Origin: Poa pratensis
Lineage: Eukaryota > Streptophyta > Magnoliopsida > Poales > Poaceae
NCBI GenBank assembly: GCA_947311845.1
Contig: CAMZMU010000027.1
Span: 42,372,853-42,436,852, forward strand
Direction: 5' to 3'
DNA: 64,000 bases
Shown: piece after piece, positions 11,602 to 23,025 of the stretch
Layout: every line of letters begins with the position of its first letter
Position numbering within the stretch: position 1 is the stretch's first letter
Notes under the pieces: model-generated
Database searches by the model: none
The model's input: the letters and a program-made list of their open reading frames with translations, nothing else
What the model was told of the DNA's origin: nothing
Program-made: the position numbers and the translations under genes

Positions 11602-11856
11602 TTACATGTGTCATGTGTGGTTCTATAATGTTGAATTCACTGAACATTTTTATTGGATGCGTTGGTTATTTTTGTTGCAAACGACGACGGTGTTTCAAAC
11701 AATTTTTGTTCGATCAATTGAGGTTTGTGGCAAATTTATTAACTTTTGCTACATTGATGTGTCCAAAATATTACAATGATTTTTGCTATGTGTCTTAGTT
11801 TTCTACAGATTCACAGCAAAATGTTGCAAAACAATGTCGCATTTCTGAAAATGGTA

Positions 11857-12107
11857 CTCTCTCCGCTCCAAATTATAGAGACGCTATTTTTGTGTTGTTC
11901 TTTGATGCTCGACTTTGACCACTAATATATACTAAATTATATGGATTGAGGATACATAAATGGTACCGCTGGATTCGTCTTGCAAAAAAATTCATTTCAA
12001 ATACCATTATACAAATTTGTGGATATATTTTATATACATCATTGTCAAAATTCTACGGTGTTGACCAGCGATATTTAAGAGCGACTTATATTTTGGGACA
12101 GAGGGAG
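11857..12107. mobile_element. Stowaway-type MITE
   Basis: It is 251 bases with ends CTCTCTCCGCTCCAAATTATA and TATTTTGGGACAGAGGGAG, inverted repeats of the Stowaway (Tc1/mariner) kind, flanked by TA on each side (11855-11856 and 12108-12109). Confidence 0.85.
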
Positions 12108-12109
12108 TA

Positions 12110-12790
12110 CATGCACATAAAAAATTAAGCTCGGATTTCTTTGCAACAGAGACTAAAATTTTGTAGCAATGAGGGGGACCACACATGTATGCGAAAAGTG
12201 GCGGAAGTTACAGCCGAATGACGCCTAGCGCTTGCCCTTATATATATTATGTGGTGATATTCTCGTATACTTCCACCGAAAGAAGGGTTACACTTACACC
12301 ACATGACAACAGAATCCGAAAGAATCCGAATTGCGCACTCATCAACATTCTACCAGCAAAAGGATACTAGAATATGCAAACCCATCCCTTTCCGGCCAAT
12401 CACACATGGTCGATATGAAACACGCAGCCTGACGAGAACCGCATATGCATGGTTAGTTTATTTTACATATACGGCCCTTCTCCTATAATCTCATCTGCGG
12501 CGTCATCGAAGATTTTGAAATTAGATCGGTAGTCAACTGGTGTTAGACATCTTGAAAGGCCGTCCAACCGCTGCTGGCCTGGCGATCGCAGCACAGACAT
12601 GATGTCCGTACGCACGATCGAACTAACCGACGAATCTGCTCGCCGATAGGGCCGCCCACGAAGGTGGCGATAAAGCTCCTGCGGAAAAACGCATAGAACG
12701 GAAACGGAGCTAATTAAACGCTGGGTTGTGAGTTGTGACGGCACCGAACTCCAGCGGTCCAGCCGATCCATTTGATTAAGACTTCGAAAA
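12110..12790. other. Intergenic; possible terminal exon on the minus strand
   Basis: On the minus strand a good 3' splice site (TTTTTCCGCAG, about 12680) is followed by an open stretch reading SFIATFVGGPIGEQIRR and ending in a Cys-rich tail at a TAA near 12545. I do not recognise the protein and found no upstream exons. It could be a gene fragment. Confidence 0.25.
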
Positions 12791-12791
12791 G

Positions 12792-14743
12792 CAAATCGAT
12801 CAACGGCATGAACGAAGAGCCGCCGGTACCAACTGGAGATTTTCTGATCAGTAGCTTTTCCATTTCTTAACCTTTTCATTGAGCCGGTAGTGCAAAGAGA
12901 TCGTGACGACGCGCGTCGGCACGCCTTGGCAGAACAAAAATATAATAGTATGAGAACTACCTTGGATAATTGGGAGGGTGGTTGTAGCTCTAGCTCATCG
13001 GAGATAAAGTATCATGTTTGACGCTCCGTGTGTATCATTAAACAAAATATTGGGCATCATCTTTGGCCCAAGATACATGAGTAAGGCTATGTCCTCTATC
13101 GTCATGCCCGTAGTTTGTGAAATTTGGAAGATCAAGGAAGACGCTAGGTTTTGAACGAAGGAGGACGCTAAACCTTTGGGTTATATTTTACCACGAGAGT
13201 AGACCTTGTTTCTATTCGCGGGGTTCTATCGCTCATATTTTGTTAACCAAACTTCTTAATGATGAGACGAGGTAAAAAAATTGCATTCGTTTTGAGAAAA
13301 TAGTATTTTAGTTGAAGGCGACGTTTATAATTGGTAGAGCAAGACTTCAATGCTGAGTTCTTCAATATTGAGCACCTCCAGTCTTCAGTTGGTGTTGTGT
13401 GAGCATGGTGGCATTCATTTTTTCCAGAAAAAAGTCACTTCAAATATGACAGAGGGATTTCTGACATGGGCGGTCAATGGGCATGTTCATGGGTATAGGC
13501 ATGGGTTTAATAATGGTCAACCCTATGAAAGCCAACGCAATTGCTACCTTTAGAAGATGGCCTTCTCCTCGAGGAAGAGGTGACCTCCTCTGCACTGCCT
13601 AGAATGGTCGGTTGTAGCCATCTTATTCTCCTCCTCGTAGTGCATTGGCGGTAGCCATCCTTGTCTTCAAGGGAAAGGTGGCTTCGTGCGTTTGGCGTGC
13701 CCATTCGTGACCTCCTTCCCTCCTCATTTTTGGTGCCACAAATCGATCAACGGCATGAACGAAGAGCCGCCGGTACCAACTGGAGATTTTCTGATCAGTA
13801 GCTTTTCCATTTCTTAACCTTTTCGTTGAGCCGGTAGTGCAAAGAGATCGTGACGACGCGTGTCGGCACGCCGTGCCAAAAAAAAACAGTAGTATGAGAA
13901 CTACCTCGGATAGTTGGGAGGGTGGTTGTAGCTCTATCTCATAGGAGATAAAGTATCATGTTTGACGCTCTGTGTGTATCATGAAACAAAATGTTGGGCA
14001 GTTTTTATGTCGGCTGACGGCTGAGGAGCATCATTTTTGGCCCAAGATACAGGAGTAAGGCTATGGCCTCTGTCGTCATGCCCGTAGTTTGTGAAATTTC
14101 GAAGATCAAGGAAGACACTAGGTTTTGAACGAAGGCAGGCGCTAAACCTTTGGGTTGTATTTTACCACGAAGGTAGACTTTTGTTTCTATTCGCGGGGTT
14201 TTACCGCTCATATTTTGTTAACCAAACTTCTTAGTGATGAGACGAGGAAAAAAATGCCTTCGTTTTGAGAAAATAGTATTTTGGTCGAAGGGCGACGTTT
14301 ATAATTGGTGGAGCAAGACCTCAGTGGTGAGTTCTTCAATCTTGAGCACCTCCAGTCTTCAGTTGGTGTTGTTGTGAGCATGGTGATAATCGTTTTTTCC
14401 AGAAAAATGTCACTTCAAATATGACAGACCCGAAGGATTTTTTACATGGATCCTATCCATGCAGGGCCATGGAGGGTCAATGGGCATGTTCATGGGTATA
14501 GGCATGGGTTTAATAATGGTCAACCCTATGAAAGCCAGCGCAATTGCTACTTTAGAAGATGGCCTTCTCCTCGAGGAAGATGTGACCTCCTCTCCACTGC
14601 CTAGAATGGTCGTTGGTAGTCATCTTATTCTCCTCCCTGTAGTGCACTTGCGGTAGCCATCCTCGTCTTCAAGGGAAAGGTGGCTTCGTGCGTTTGGCGT
14701 GCCCGTCCGCGACCTTCTCCCTCCTCATTTTTGGTGCTGCGGC
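12792..14743. repeat. Tandem duplication, about 0.95 and 1.0 kb copies
   Basis: Copy 1 (12792-13738) and copy 2 (13739-about 14743) both start CAAATCGATCAACGGCATGAACG and end near CTCCTCATTTTTGGTGC. They are clearly diverged. Copy 2 carries about 29 extra bases (TTTTTATGTCGGCTGACGG..., near 13999-14027) and a few more small insertions. Both contain GGGCATGTTCATGGGTATAGGCATGGG. No protein-coding gene was recognised. Confidence 0.85.
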
Positions 14744-15854
14744 GGTGGCATCCTTCACCTTGTGGCATGATGTGGAGACGTGGTTCTTTCCTCCCGCGAC
14801 GCCACAAGGTATCGTGAAGTCGAGAGAAGGCATGGTTTGCATGGCTAGAGTGACTACACAGAAGTTGCAATATATAGTGTTCGAAGGCAACACATGCGGT
14901 TCTAGCAAAGTATCATCTGTCGTTGGTCATCTTATAGGGATGCTCTCAACAAAAGTTGTAGGCGGGACTATTGAGGTGGTCAGGAGTATCCGCAAGCGAT
15001 AACCAGAGTTTCGCACACGAGTCAATTTTCAAACCGACGGCGGCAGTTTCTTAGTTCTTAGAAGGCGTAGAGACAAACCACATGTGATAAAAGCATTTCA
15101 TACTCGGTTTTAATTGTAGTGTAATTAAATCATGGTGACACTTAAATCATGTGATGGGCTTAAATCGGAGTTTGTTCAAGCATCAATAGCCCCCACAAGA
15201 CTAGCCTTTCACGTTTGATGTCCCTTGAAAAAAGCTCATATATTTAGAAAACCATTACTCAAAGGGATCAATTTGCAGCAGAGTTTGTTTAGACTCACAA
15301 ATGATGTGTTTGCTGTATGGGGCCGCTAAATACACTATATATTGGATCTACTTACAGTACGAAACTTTAAAAGGTCGGTCGCGCCGTCGCGGACGACTTT
15401 GCATGAAAACTCCAAAAATACTTTGCATCCAGACGGGGCCTTAACAGTGTACTATTGCGGCCAGTTTATTACAACAAGCAACAGGCAAGAATCACTAATT
15501 AAGTCCATGCTTTCCTGAGTTGATATCGTACTAGTAGCAAGTAAAGTAGTACTCCCTTTTCGCGGTTGCTAGAAAGAAAGTTCGGTTAGCACTGGAGATG
15601 TTAGTTAACTTGACGGCAGAAAAGGATCCACCCCAAAAAGTTCATGGCCCAATATAATTTGGGGCAAGTATAGGAAAGCGCCTCAATGAAGAGACAAAGT
15701 GAAAACAGCACTGAACGAAATGGACAGTAAAGAAAACATTATATTCTCGTCAACCTTATTCGTCTCGCAAAAAACACCCACGTCAACAATCTTTGTGCCT
15801 CTCTACAGCGTTCAACGACACGGCGAACCCATAAGAGCTCGTCACAATGGCGAC
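14744..15854. other. Intergenic, nothing recognised
   Basis: Mixed composition. Short ORFs (for example 14688-15002) show no recognisable family or codon signature. The last part contains the presumed 3' flank of the CLE gene. Confidence 0.4.
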
Positions 15855-16112
15855 CTAATGATGCTGAGGGTCCGGCCCTCCGGGGCTCAGGCGCTTGGAC
15901 TCGTACGCCGCCGCCGCCCCGCCTTCTTGCCTCTGCTCCTCGCCGGCGGACACCTTCATCTCGGTCTCGGCCGCGGCGCCGGCGTGTCCCGCCGCCCATT
16001 GGCCCTGCTCCCCTTCCGGCCGCTCTCTCAAGACCCGAGCCGATTCCGAGTGCACGACGACGGAGAGCAGCAGCGCGGCGCAGATAAAGAGCCCCAGGCT
16101 GGTATGTGCCAT
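15855..16112 (-). CDS. CLE: CLE (CLAVATA3/ESR-related) signalling peptide precursor
   Basis: The gene is a single exon of 85 codons, typical of CLE precursors. Residues 1 to about 23 (MAHTSLGLFICAALLLSVVV) form a hydrophobic secretion signal. The middle is variable and rich in Glu, Gln and Ala. The last 12 residues, RLSPGGPDPQHH, are a canonical CLE dodecapeptide ending exactly at the stop codon; from memory it is identical to the mature peptide of Arabidopsis CLE2. The Lys just before it fits proteolytic release. In the family Pro4 and Pro7 are hydroxylated, Hyp7 may be arabinosylated, and the peptide is sensed outside the cell by CLV1/BAM-type receptor kinases. The role here (meristem, root or nutrient signalling) cannot be told from sequence. 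It is the only fully intact small gene in the window. Confidence 0.92.
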   Translation of the reverse strand: MAHTSLGLFICAALLLSVVVHSESARVLRERPEGEQGQWAAGHAGAAAETEMKVSAGEEQRQEGGAAAAYESKRLSPGGPDPQHH

Positions 16113-16269
16113 CGGGAGGTAGGAGCTCGATCGGCGCTTGATGGAAGGCTGTGGTGAGCTGCAACGACAATGTATGCCCTCTATATCTCTCTCGACTTTC
16201 GTACAAAGATCGATGTGCTAACCAACTGCGATGCAATGGGTTCTGATGCTATGAGGCATGCCTACGACC

Positions 16270-16280
16270 AACTTATATAC
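16270..16280 (-). promoter_or_regulatory. Candidate TATA box of the CLE gene
   Basis: On the minus strand the sequence reads TGTATATAAGT, about 160 bases upstream of the CLE start codon. A weaker TATA-like AGATATAGAG lies nearer (about 16180-16189). The choice between them is inference. Confidence 0.4.
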
Positions 16281-16311
16281 ACGTAGGACGTAGCCATTAT
16301 GGCTTCCACGT

Positions 16312-16387
16312 ACTCTATATATGAAATGACACCAATGGCGATATATCGGACTCTATATATGAAATGACACCAATGGCGATATATCGG
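16312..16387. repeat. Perfect 38-bp tandem duplication in the CLE upstream region
   Basis: The unit ACTCTATATATGAAATGACA... occurs twice back to back (16312-16349 and 16350-16387), 200-275 bases upstream of the CLE start codon. Confidence 0.95.
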
Positions 16388-16598
16388 TTACGACAGTTGC
16401 ATCGAGGACTCGCTTTTAGGCAAAAGAAACCGAAGGCCAAGATTTTGTTTATAATTTTTGCCTCCATTGGACGCCCAGCCAATGACCAGGCCCATCTCCT
16501 TCATGAGTGCATGCATGATGCTCCATTTCGCTTCCTAGGCCACACATGCGCTTCAACCACTCGCATTGCTTGGCAGTTGGCACTCACACGGGGTCGTA

Positions 16599-16759
16599 CT
16601 CCCTCCGTTTTTTAATATAAGATGTTTTAGCTTTTGTCCACATGCACATGCACACAAATGTATATAGACACATTTTTGTGTGCATGTTCACTCATTTTAG
16701 TGTGTATATAGACAACATGTGTATTACCTAAAACATCTTATATTAAAAAACGGAGGGAG
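16599..16759. mobile_element. Stowaway-type MITE, copy 1
   Basis: It is 161 bases with termini CTCCCTCCGTTTTTTAATATAAG and its inverse CTTATATTAAAAAACGGAGGGAG, flanked by TA dinucleotides (16597-16598, 16760-16761). It lies about 490 bases upstream of the CLE start codon. Confidence 0.92.
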
Positions 16760-17033
16760 TACCAGACAAAGATCACCTTCGTCTTCTCGATCAATCAGGG
16801 ACGGGCAATGTGGATGCCCGTTGTACTCGGCGAGATACATGCACCGAGCAATGGTGCAGCGCAATCGGCCGGCTTGGACGCTTGTGCAGCTGTGCCTCCC
16901 CCTCCCTATCGGATATCACATGCCGATCGAGGTACGGTTATCTTTGTCTTTCACGTCACCTTTTCAGCTATACTTTAGGCCGGATACAATTCACGATCGA
17001 ACTTTGAAAGTTACTCCAACTTTTAAGTACATA

Positions 17034-17193
17034 CTCCCTCCGTTCCCCAATATAAGATGTTTTAGTTTTTGTCCACCTTCACATGCACACAAGTGTACCT
17101 AGACATATTTCATGTGTAGGTTCACTCATTTTAGTATGCATGTAAACAAGATTTATAACTCCTAAAACATCTTACATTTAAGAATGGAGGGAG
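17034..17193. mobile_element. Stowaway-type MITE, copy 2
   Basis: It is 160 bases of the same family as 16599-16759 (shared AATATAAGATGTTTTAG, CACATGCACACAA, TTCACTCATTTTAGT), with ends CTCCCTCCG and GGAGGGAG, flanked by TA. The two copies are diverged, so they are separate insertions or an old duplication. Confidence 0.92.
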
Positions 17194-17195
17194 TA

Positions 17196-17785
17196 TATCA
17201 CTATATCACTTTCAACTGGATGTCAGTCATCTCACCGATAGTTCAATATGGGGCCTTAACTTTTTCTCCTTGGGACAGAATGGAAGAAAAGGAGCCCACC
17301 ATCGGATGAGATAATTAGGCTAGGCGTCGTATGCCACAACAGACCATGGGTGTTTTGGTTGAACCAATAGGGCTGGCAGATGTGTGAGAGGTCCCATCAC
17401 GCAGCATTGCTGCTTGAGATGGCCGGATTGGCTTCTGATCGACAATGAACCAAAAAAAAAAAATCATAGCTTTATGGTAGCTACATATTTACTAGATAAT
17501 TCTCTTGCTTAACAGATTTTCGGGTAGTAGCGTGTGTCAGCTGTTCAACCGTGAATAGCGGTAACATCTCTGGATCCTCCATAATCAGGAACTATCTTTT
17601 CACATAACGGATTACTCCTCACCAGCAACTTCATCGACTTCGGGTGCTACCTCACTAGCTGGGCAACGGGATAATAAAATGATGTAAAGCACAACTGCTT
17701 TTTAAGTTAAGTGGAGACCATCACAATTGCTTTCAGCCCTTGGAAGACTACGCATCTTGTGATGTGACGCGCTAAATCTGAGGGT
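17196..17785. other. Intergenic, nothing recognised
   Basis: No ORF, repeat or RNA gene is supported. An A-run (about 17451-17461) is the only low-complexity feature. Confidence 0.4.
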
Positions 17786-19594
17786 TAGATTGAAGGAGTG
17801 ATTCCACATCTTGTTGATGGTGGTTTATCGATTCTTCAATATACTGACGATACAATTCTTTTTATGGAACATGATATCGAAAAAACTCGTAACCTAAAAC
17901 TGATTTTATCAGCCTTCGAGCAACTTTCGGGTCTTAAGATAAATTTCCATAAAAGTGATTTTTTTTGCTTTGGCGAGGCTAGAGAAAACGCCGCCTTGCA
18001 TGCTGAACTTTTTGGCTGTGAGCAAGGTCAATTTTCTATCAACTATTTGGGTATTCCGATTCATTATCGGAGACTTACAAATACTGAATGGAAAAAGGTG
18101 GAGGAAAGACTTCAACTACGTTTAAATAGCTGGAAAGGCAAACTCTTATCCCTGGGTGGAAGATTGGTTCTCATAAACTCGGTACTAACGAACATGGTAC
18201 TGTATATGATTTTATTCTTCCAATTGCCCAAAGGAGTCTTAAAACGATTGGATTACTTCCGGTCTAGATTCTTTTGGCAAGTGAATTGTGAGAAGAAAAA
18301 ATATCGACTGACTAAATGGAGTGTGGTTTGCTGCCCTAAAGACCGAGGAGGGCTCGGAATTCCTGACCTTGAGGTCAAGAATAGAGCCTTGCTAGGTAAA
18401 TGGCTCTTTAAACTCCTCTCTGAAGATGGAGTTTGGCAAACCCTTCTTAGGAGAAAGTATGTGGGAGACCAAGTTGTTTCCCAGGTTCAATGGAAACCTG
18501 GTGATTCACACTTTTGGGCTGGCCTCATGGCTACAAAGAAGTTCTTTTTCCCACAGGGATCTTTCTCAATTAGGGATGGATCGAAAATTCGTTTCTGGGA
18601 GGATAAATGGCTAGGCCAATCGACTCTTCGAGAACAATATCCGGCTCTATATTCTATTGTACGAAACAAAAGTGACACGATCGCGAAGGTGTTGGGTACC
18701 TACCCACCGGATGTTTCGTTCAGAAGAAGTTTATTTGGAACAAGACAAGCATCCTGGAATGCTTTGCTCATTCGACTGGAATCAATCCAATTGTCGGAAG
18801 GTCCAGATAAATTTCAATGGAATCTTACTAAGAATGGTAAATTCTCGGTTGATTCGATGTATAGAGCTCTAATTCTTCCTGAAGTACCGGTCGATAGTAG
18901 GGATAATAACAAAATTTGGAAGATGAAGATACCGCTAAAAACTAGAGTATTTGTGTGGTATCTTCGTCGAGAAGTAATTCTTACAAAAGACAACCTTGCC
19001 AAACGCAATTGACACGGAAGTAAAAAGTGCGTCTTCTGTCATCATGACGAGACTATTACACACTTATTCTTCCAATGCGTATTAGCCAGGTCTATATGGT
19101 CAGCCATCCAGATAGGTTCTACCTTACATCCTCCGCGTTCTGTTGCAAATTTTTTTAGCAACTGGTTAAATGGAGTGGATCCTAGGTTTAAACTATTCTG
19201 TAGGATGGAAACGATTGCCGTTATTTGATCGCTGTGCCTATATAGAAATGACAAGGTGTTTAACGATAAAAATGCTTCTGTTATACAGGTTATCTATCGG
19301 TGTACAGCTACGCTACGAGGATGGTCGGCACTGCAGTGTGTGGAACACCGAGATTATTTTTGGAGGTGGCGTCAAGGCTGGAGGCTGCGGCCAGGGAGTT
19401 ATTCTCCCGGCATGGATGGCAACATCATCACCTTAGGCGGATCTAAATTTCTCATTATGATATGTAATTCGTCTTTTTTATTTTATGCCGTTCTGGATAC
19501 TGATGAACTGGTGGTTGTGTGCATCTTAGCTATGCAGAGACCGGGTGTAATATTTAAAACTTTTAAGTAATAAAATCTCTTTATCTAAAAAAAA
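17786..19594 (+). mobile_element. 5'-truncated LINE (non-LTR retrotransposon), broken
   Basis: The open part (about 17786-19012) begins inside the reverse transcriptase. It contains LQYTDDTILFM, the YxDD catalytic box; LKINFHKSDFFCFG; YLGIPIHY; and the plant LINE RT tail KDRGGLGIPDLEVKNRALLGKWLFKL. The zf-RVT domain follows across an in-frame TGA at 19010 and holds CVFCHHDETITHLFFQC. A further in-frame stop occurs near 19228. The element ends with an AATAAA-like signal and an A-run at 19587-19594. The N-terminal endonuclease and ORF1 are missing, as expected for incomplete reverse transcription. No target duplication was identified. Confidence 0.85.
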
Positions 19595-20245
19595 GTTGAC
19601 CAAAAGTTGTATGGTAGAGGTAAATCCAAAACCTCCAGGGCCCACTAGATCATCTGCCCGTGCCGCAGGTTAATCAAAATTAAGGAACACTACGACTAGT
19701 GCTGACACATACCCACCCACTATGTATTACTTTTTTTTACTTGCACTATGTTTTACGTTGGTAATCACCGAAGCCTGCCTGGAGGGTTACCAAGTGTGCA
19801 GCAACTAGATAACCAACACACTAGTGTACTAAAAGGCAGGAATGCCGTCGTAACACGCTAACATACAAAAAATATCAGGCACCGAATTTACCAGCTTTTA
19901 AGCTACAAATCAGGGATTAATACTAAGATGAAATGGGATGCCTAGTCACCCACCATAATTTACAACTTAACCATCGCATTAATCCAATGCAGAATTAGTT
20001 TTATTTTCAGTTGCATTTGATACATGATTCAATCACAGATGCAGCAGGAATTAACAATATTCATACTTTTTTCCAAAGGATTGGCACGAGCGCTGCCGAT
20101 ACTATCATACTTAACTGAGCTAAACCTCTTGGACTGTCGTCCGTTCAAGTCCTCAGGCTATTGTCCTAGTGGAATCAATCCAACTACTGATTCCAGCATA
20201 CTGCCCACAATTATCAGGTTAATAGCAAGGCTATTGTCCTAGTGA
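19595..20245. other. Intergenic, nothing coding
   Basis: GGCTATTGTCCTAGTG occurs twice (20156-20171 and 20229-20244). The second copy lies directly before the next LINE fragment and could mark its 5' junction. Otherwise nothing is recognised. Confidence 0.35.
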
Positions 20246-21460
20246 AAGTTAATCAAGTGTTTGTTCCTGCTGATGCCGAACTAATACTGAATATTCCGTT
20301 GCGTGAGGACTCTGAGGACTTCATTGCTTGGCATTATGATAATAGAGGTTTGTTCTCTGTCAAATCGCTTACAGGGTGCACGTTCAAATGGAGATACAAA
20401 AAGCAGTAAGGCAAGAGGTGCAAGGATCGGAAGCTGGTGCGGTCAAACATGAAGTGTTCGCAAAACTATGGAAGGTGAACTGCTTGCCTAAGGTTCACCA
20501 TTTTCTGTGGCGTTTTGCACACAATAGCCATCCCTTGTACATGAATATTGCCAGGAAGGTAGTGGAGCTCGATACCAGATGTTCAATCTGTCACAAACTT
20601 TTCAAAGAAGGCGGACACCTTTTTCTGAATTGCAAATTTGCAAAACAAAGGTGGCGTGCTCTCCTGCTTGAGGACGTCAGGCTAAAGCTTTTGCCGTGTC
20701 GATCTGCCTGGAAATGCTACAGGAAGTTTTCGCCCTACCTGAAGCTGAGCAGCTGTTGACTGCGTCGCTGCTTTGGCACTGCTGGACTGAACGAAACAAG
20801 GGTAATCATGGGGGAAATCGTTTGGCTGTTGATCAGTTTCAGTTCCATGCAAGAAGATGTGTGGATGAATGGAACCAGTATTTAAAAAAGAAGAAACAAG
20901 CACCAATTATGCAGCAAGAGGATCGTTGGAAGCCACCTGAAGTAAACTATCTGAAGATCAATTTTGATGCCTCCTTCTATGAAAATAAAAAGAGAGGTGG
21001 ATGGGGTGCAATATGCCGGGATGATTCCTCATTGATATGTTTTGCTGCTGCGGGTGCTTTACACAATGTTACCGATGCCTTGCATGCTGAAGCTATGGCG
21101 CTGTCTAATGCCATTGATGTTGCAGATCAATCTGGTGTGGGGCGGGTGATTTTTGAGACCCATTGTAGTAATCTGGAGATGGCCATAAATACCTCTAACT
21201 ATGACCTCAGCCCGCTGGGAGTGCTCTTTGCTGACTTGAGGTACAGACTCCGTATGCAGTTCATCGATGCTAGTCTTGTGCTTACACCAAGAAGCTGTAA
21301 CAACGCTGCTCATGAAGTAGCAGCGTTGGGTTGTCGTGTAGCTCACGAAGAACATGTTCTATGGACTAAGAGCTACCCGTCGATTGTAACCCGTATGGTA
21401 ACCGGCGATCTCGCCGTGTATTAATTGGAATACCAGTGTTCCACGTCAAAAAAAAAAAAA
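20246..21460 (+). mobile_element. 5'-truncated LINE with zf-RVT and RNase H domains, frameshifted
   Basis: The start has VNQVFVPADAELILNIPL and WHYDNRGLFSVKS. A frameshift or inserted segment near 20370 precedes the zf-RVT domain (about 20450-20670) with WKVNCLPKVHHFLWR, CSICHKLFKEGGHLFLNC. A second frameshift near 20690 leads to an RNase H domain of the RVT_3 type (about 20955-21330). Its catalytic residues are visible as NFDAS and HAEAMAL, but IFETHCSNL has His where RNase H normally has Asp. NNAAHEVAALG matches the final motif. A 13-base A-run (21448-21460) ends the element. Not functional. Confidence 0.85.
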
Positions 21461-22734
21461 AGTATGTACACTTCACGACTGCCAGACTACGTAAGCAAAT
21501 ACCCTCTAGAGGAGTAAAATCATGTGACTAGGGTTGTTATTCAGTGTAGTGTTTGAACTTCACCTCAGCATTTATATGCTGGAGTATATACTATATACAC
21601 GTCCTTTCGTTGCATCTACATTACCCGTGTTCCTCCTGGATGATGCATCTTCTTCCCCATATTGTTCCCGCATCAATGCTGCCAGAACACAAAGCACTGG
21701 GTTACGAAAACTTATGGAACATGATGATAGAGAAAGCTTCATGTTTGCAGAATATGGAAATGCTTTAATTAAATTGCTAATAAAAGATGAACTGCCTGTA
21801 CAGAAAAGGTAACTTCTCAAGGTAGTGCATGCATAAAATTTACCAAGAGCCATGTAACCTTTTGAGCTACTGTCAAAAGCGTGGAATAGATGCACATGAT
21901 GTACAGAAGAACAAATAACCTTTTTTTAAGCATTCCTTAGTAATACGCCAGCTAAGGAATACTTGTGGTGGTAACTTCGCTTTTTAGCAGTAAAGATAGC
22001 ACTAACAATTGAAACGATGATAAAATATTGGTTGATATAGTTGACAGGAACTACATTATTTTCCAGCCTAAACAAGAATATGAAGCAATCTAAGGGTGCA
22101 CGCAATGCAAGCCACATTTAGATGCTGTCCAACATGGGCAAGTAAGCAATTTGAAACCCAAAAATCTACTGAATATCATCATGATATAATGTACTACTGC
22201 TAAAATGTCAAACTATAAAAAAGAAATTAGGCACAAAAGTGTTGCATAATATATGCTGATACATTAGCTAGCGTTGAATCTTCTATGTGGCTGAAAAAGG
22301 TCCACATATCTTGCTCATGGTAAAATAATATTGACTTCTAGGATCTGTAAGTAACCTAGACCCAAATCTTACAAGTAGAACAACATTTTGCAGCTGTCTT
22401 CTGTAAGGAGAAAGATACTACTCTCCTTTTTTAGGAAAAAAAATGCTGCTAATTACATGACAGATTTTCAGGATGACAGACACTATTTTTTATCGTATTC
22501 TTGCACCTGTCCCCTGGTCGTTTCAATGAAAAATGTGACTGCAATAGGGACAACCTGAACTTGACACTTGGTGGCACCAGTGGAAGATAATGCGTAATGC
22601 GGAACAAATGCAATGTCGACATTAACTATAAACTAATACACCAAACATCCCTATAAGAGATCAGAATGGGCCATGCAGATGGGAAAACGAAACTAAAACA
22701 TAGGGTGCCAAGTCAGTTGGTGCTCATTCCGTGA
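21461..22734. other. Intergenic, nothing coding
   Basis: AT-rich. No gene, RNA or bounded repeat was identified. Confidence 0.4.
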
Positions 22735-23025
22735 GAACTTGCCTGTGGCAAGATGGTTAGGAGGGTGGTTGTACCCCCAGCCCACCAGAGTTCAAACCCC
22801 AGGTTTGACGATGGTGTTTCTCATTTAAGGCGGAATATTCTTCAGTGGGAGGCGACGTTCCCGTCGACAGCGAGGCGCCCGTGGTGACTTCATCAATCTC
22901 AAGACCCAATCCGCCGGCTCAGTCTCTCGAAGATGCTCATAGGGGTAGGGTGTGCGTGTGTGCGTTCATAGGGGTGAGTGTATGCGTGTGTACGTGAGCG
23001 TCTGCGTTGTACTGTGTTGTTTATT
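22735..23025 (+). mobile_element. tRNA-derived SINE, plus orientation
   Basis: It begins GAGAACTTGCCTGTGGCAAGATGG and contains CAGAGTTCAAACCCCAGG, then GCGGAATATTCTTCAGTGGGAGGCGACG and a GT-rich tail ending TGTACTGTGTTG. It is the same family as the minus-strand copy at 10658-10957. No A-tail or clear target duplication was found, so it is probably older. Confidence 0.85.
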
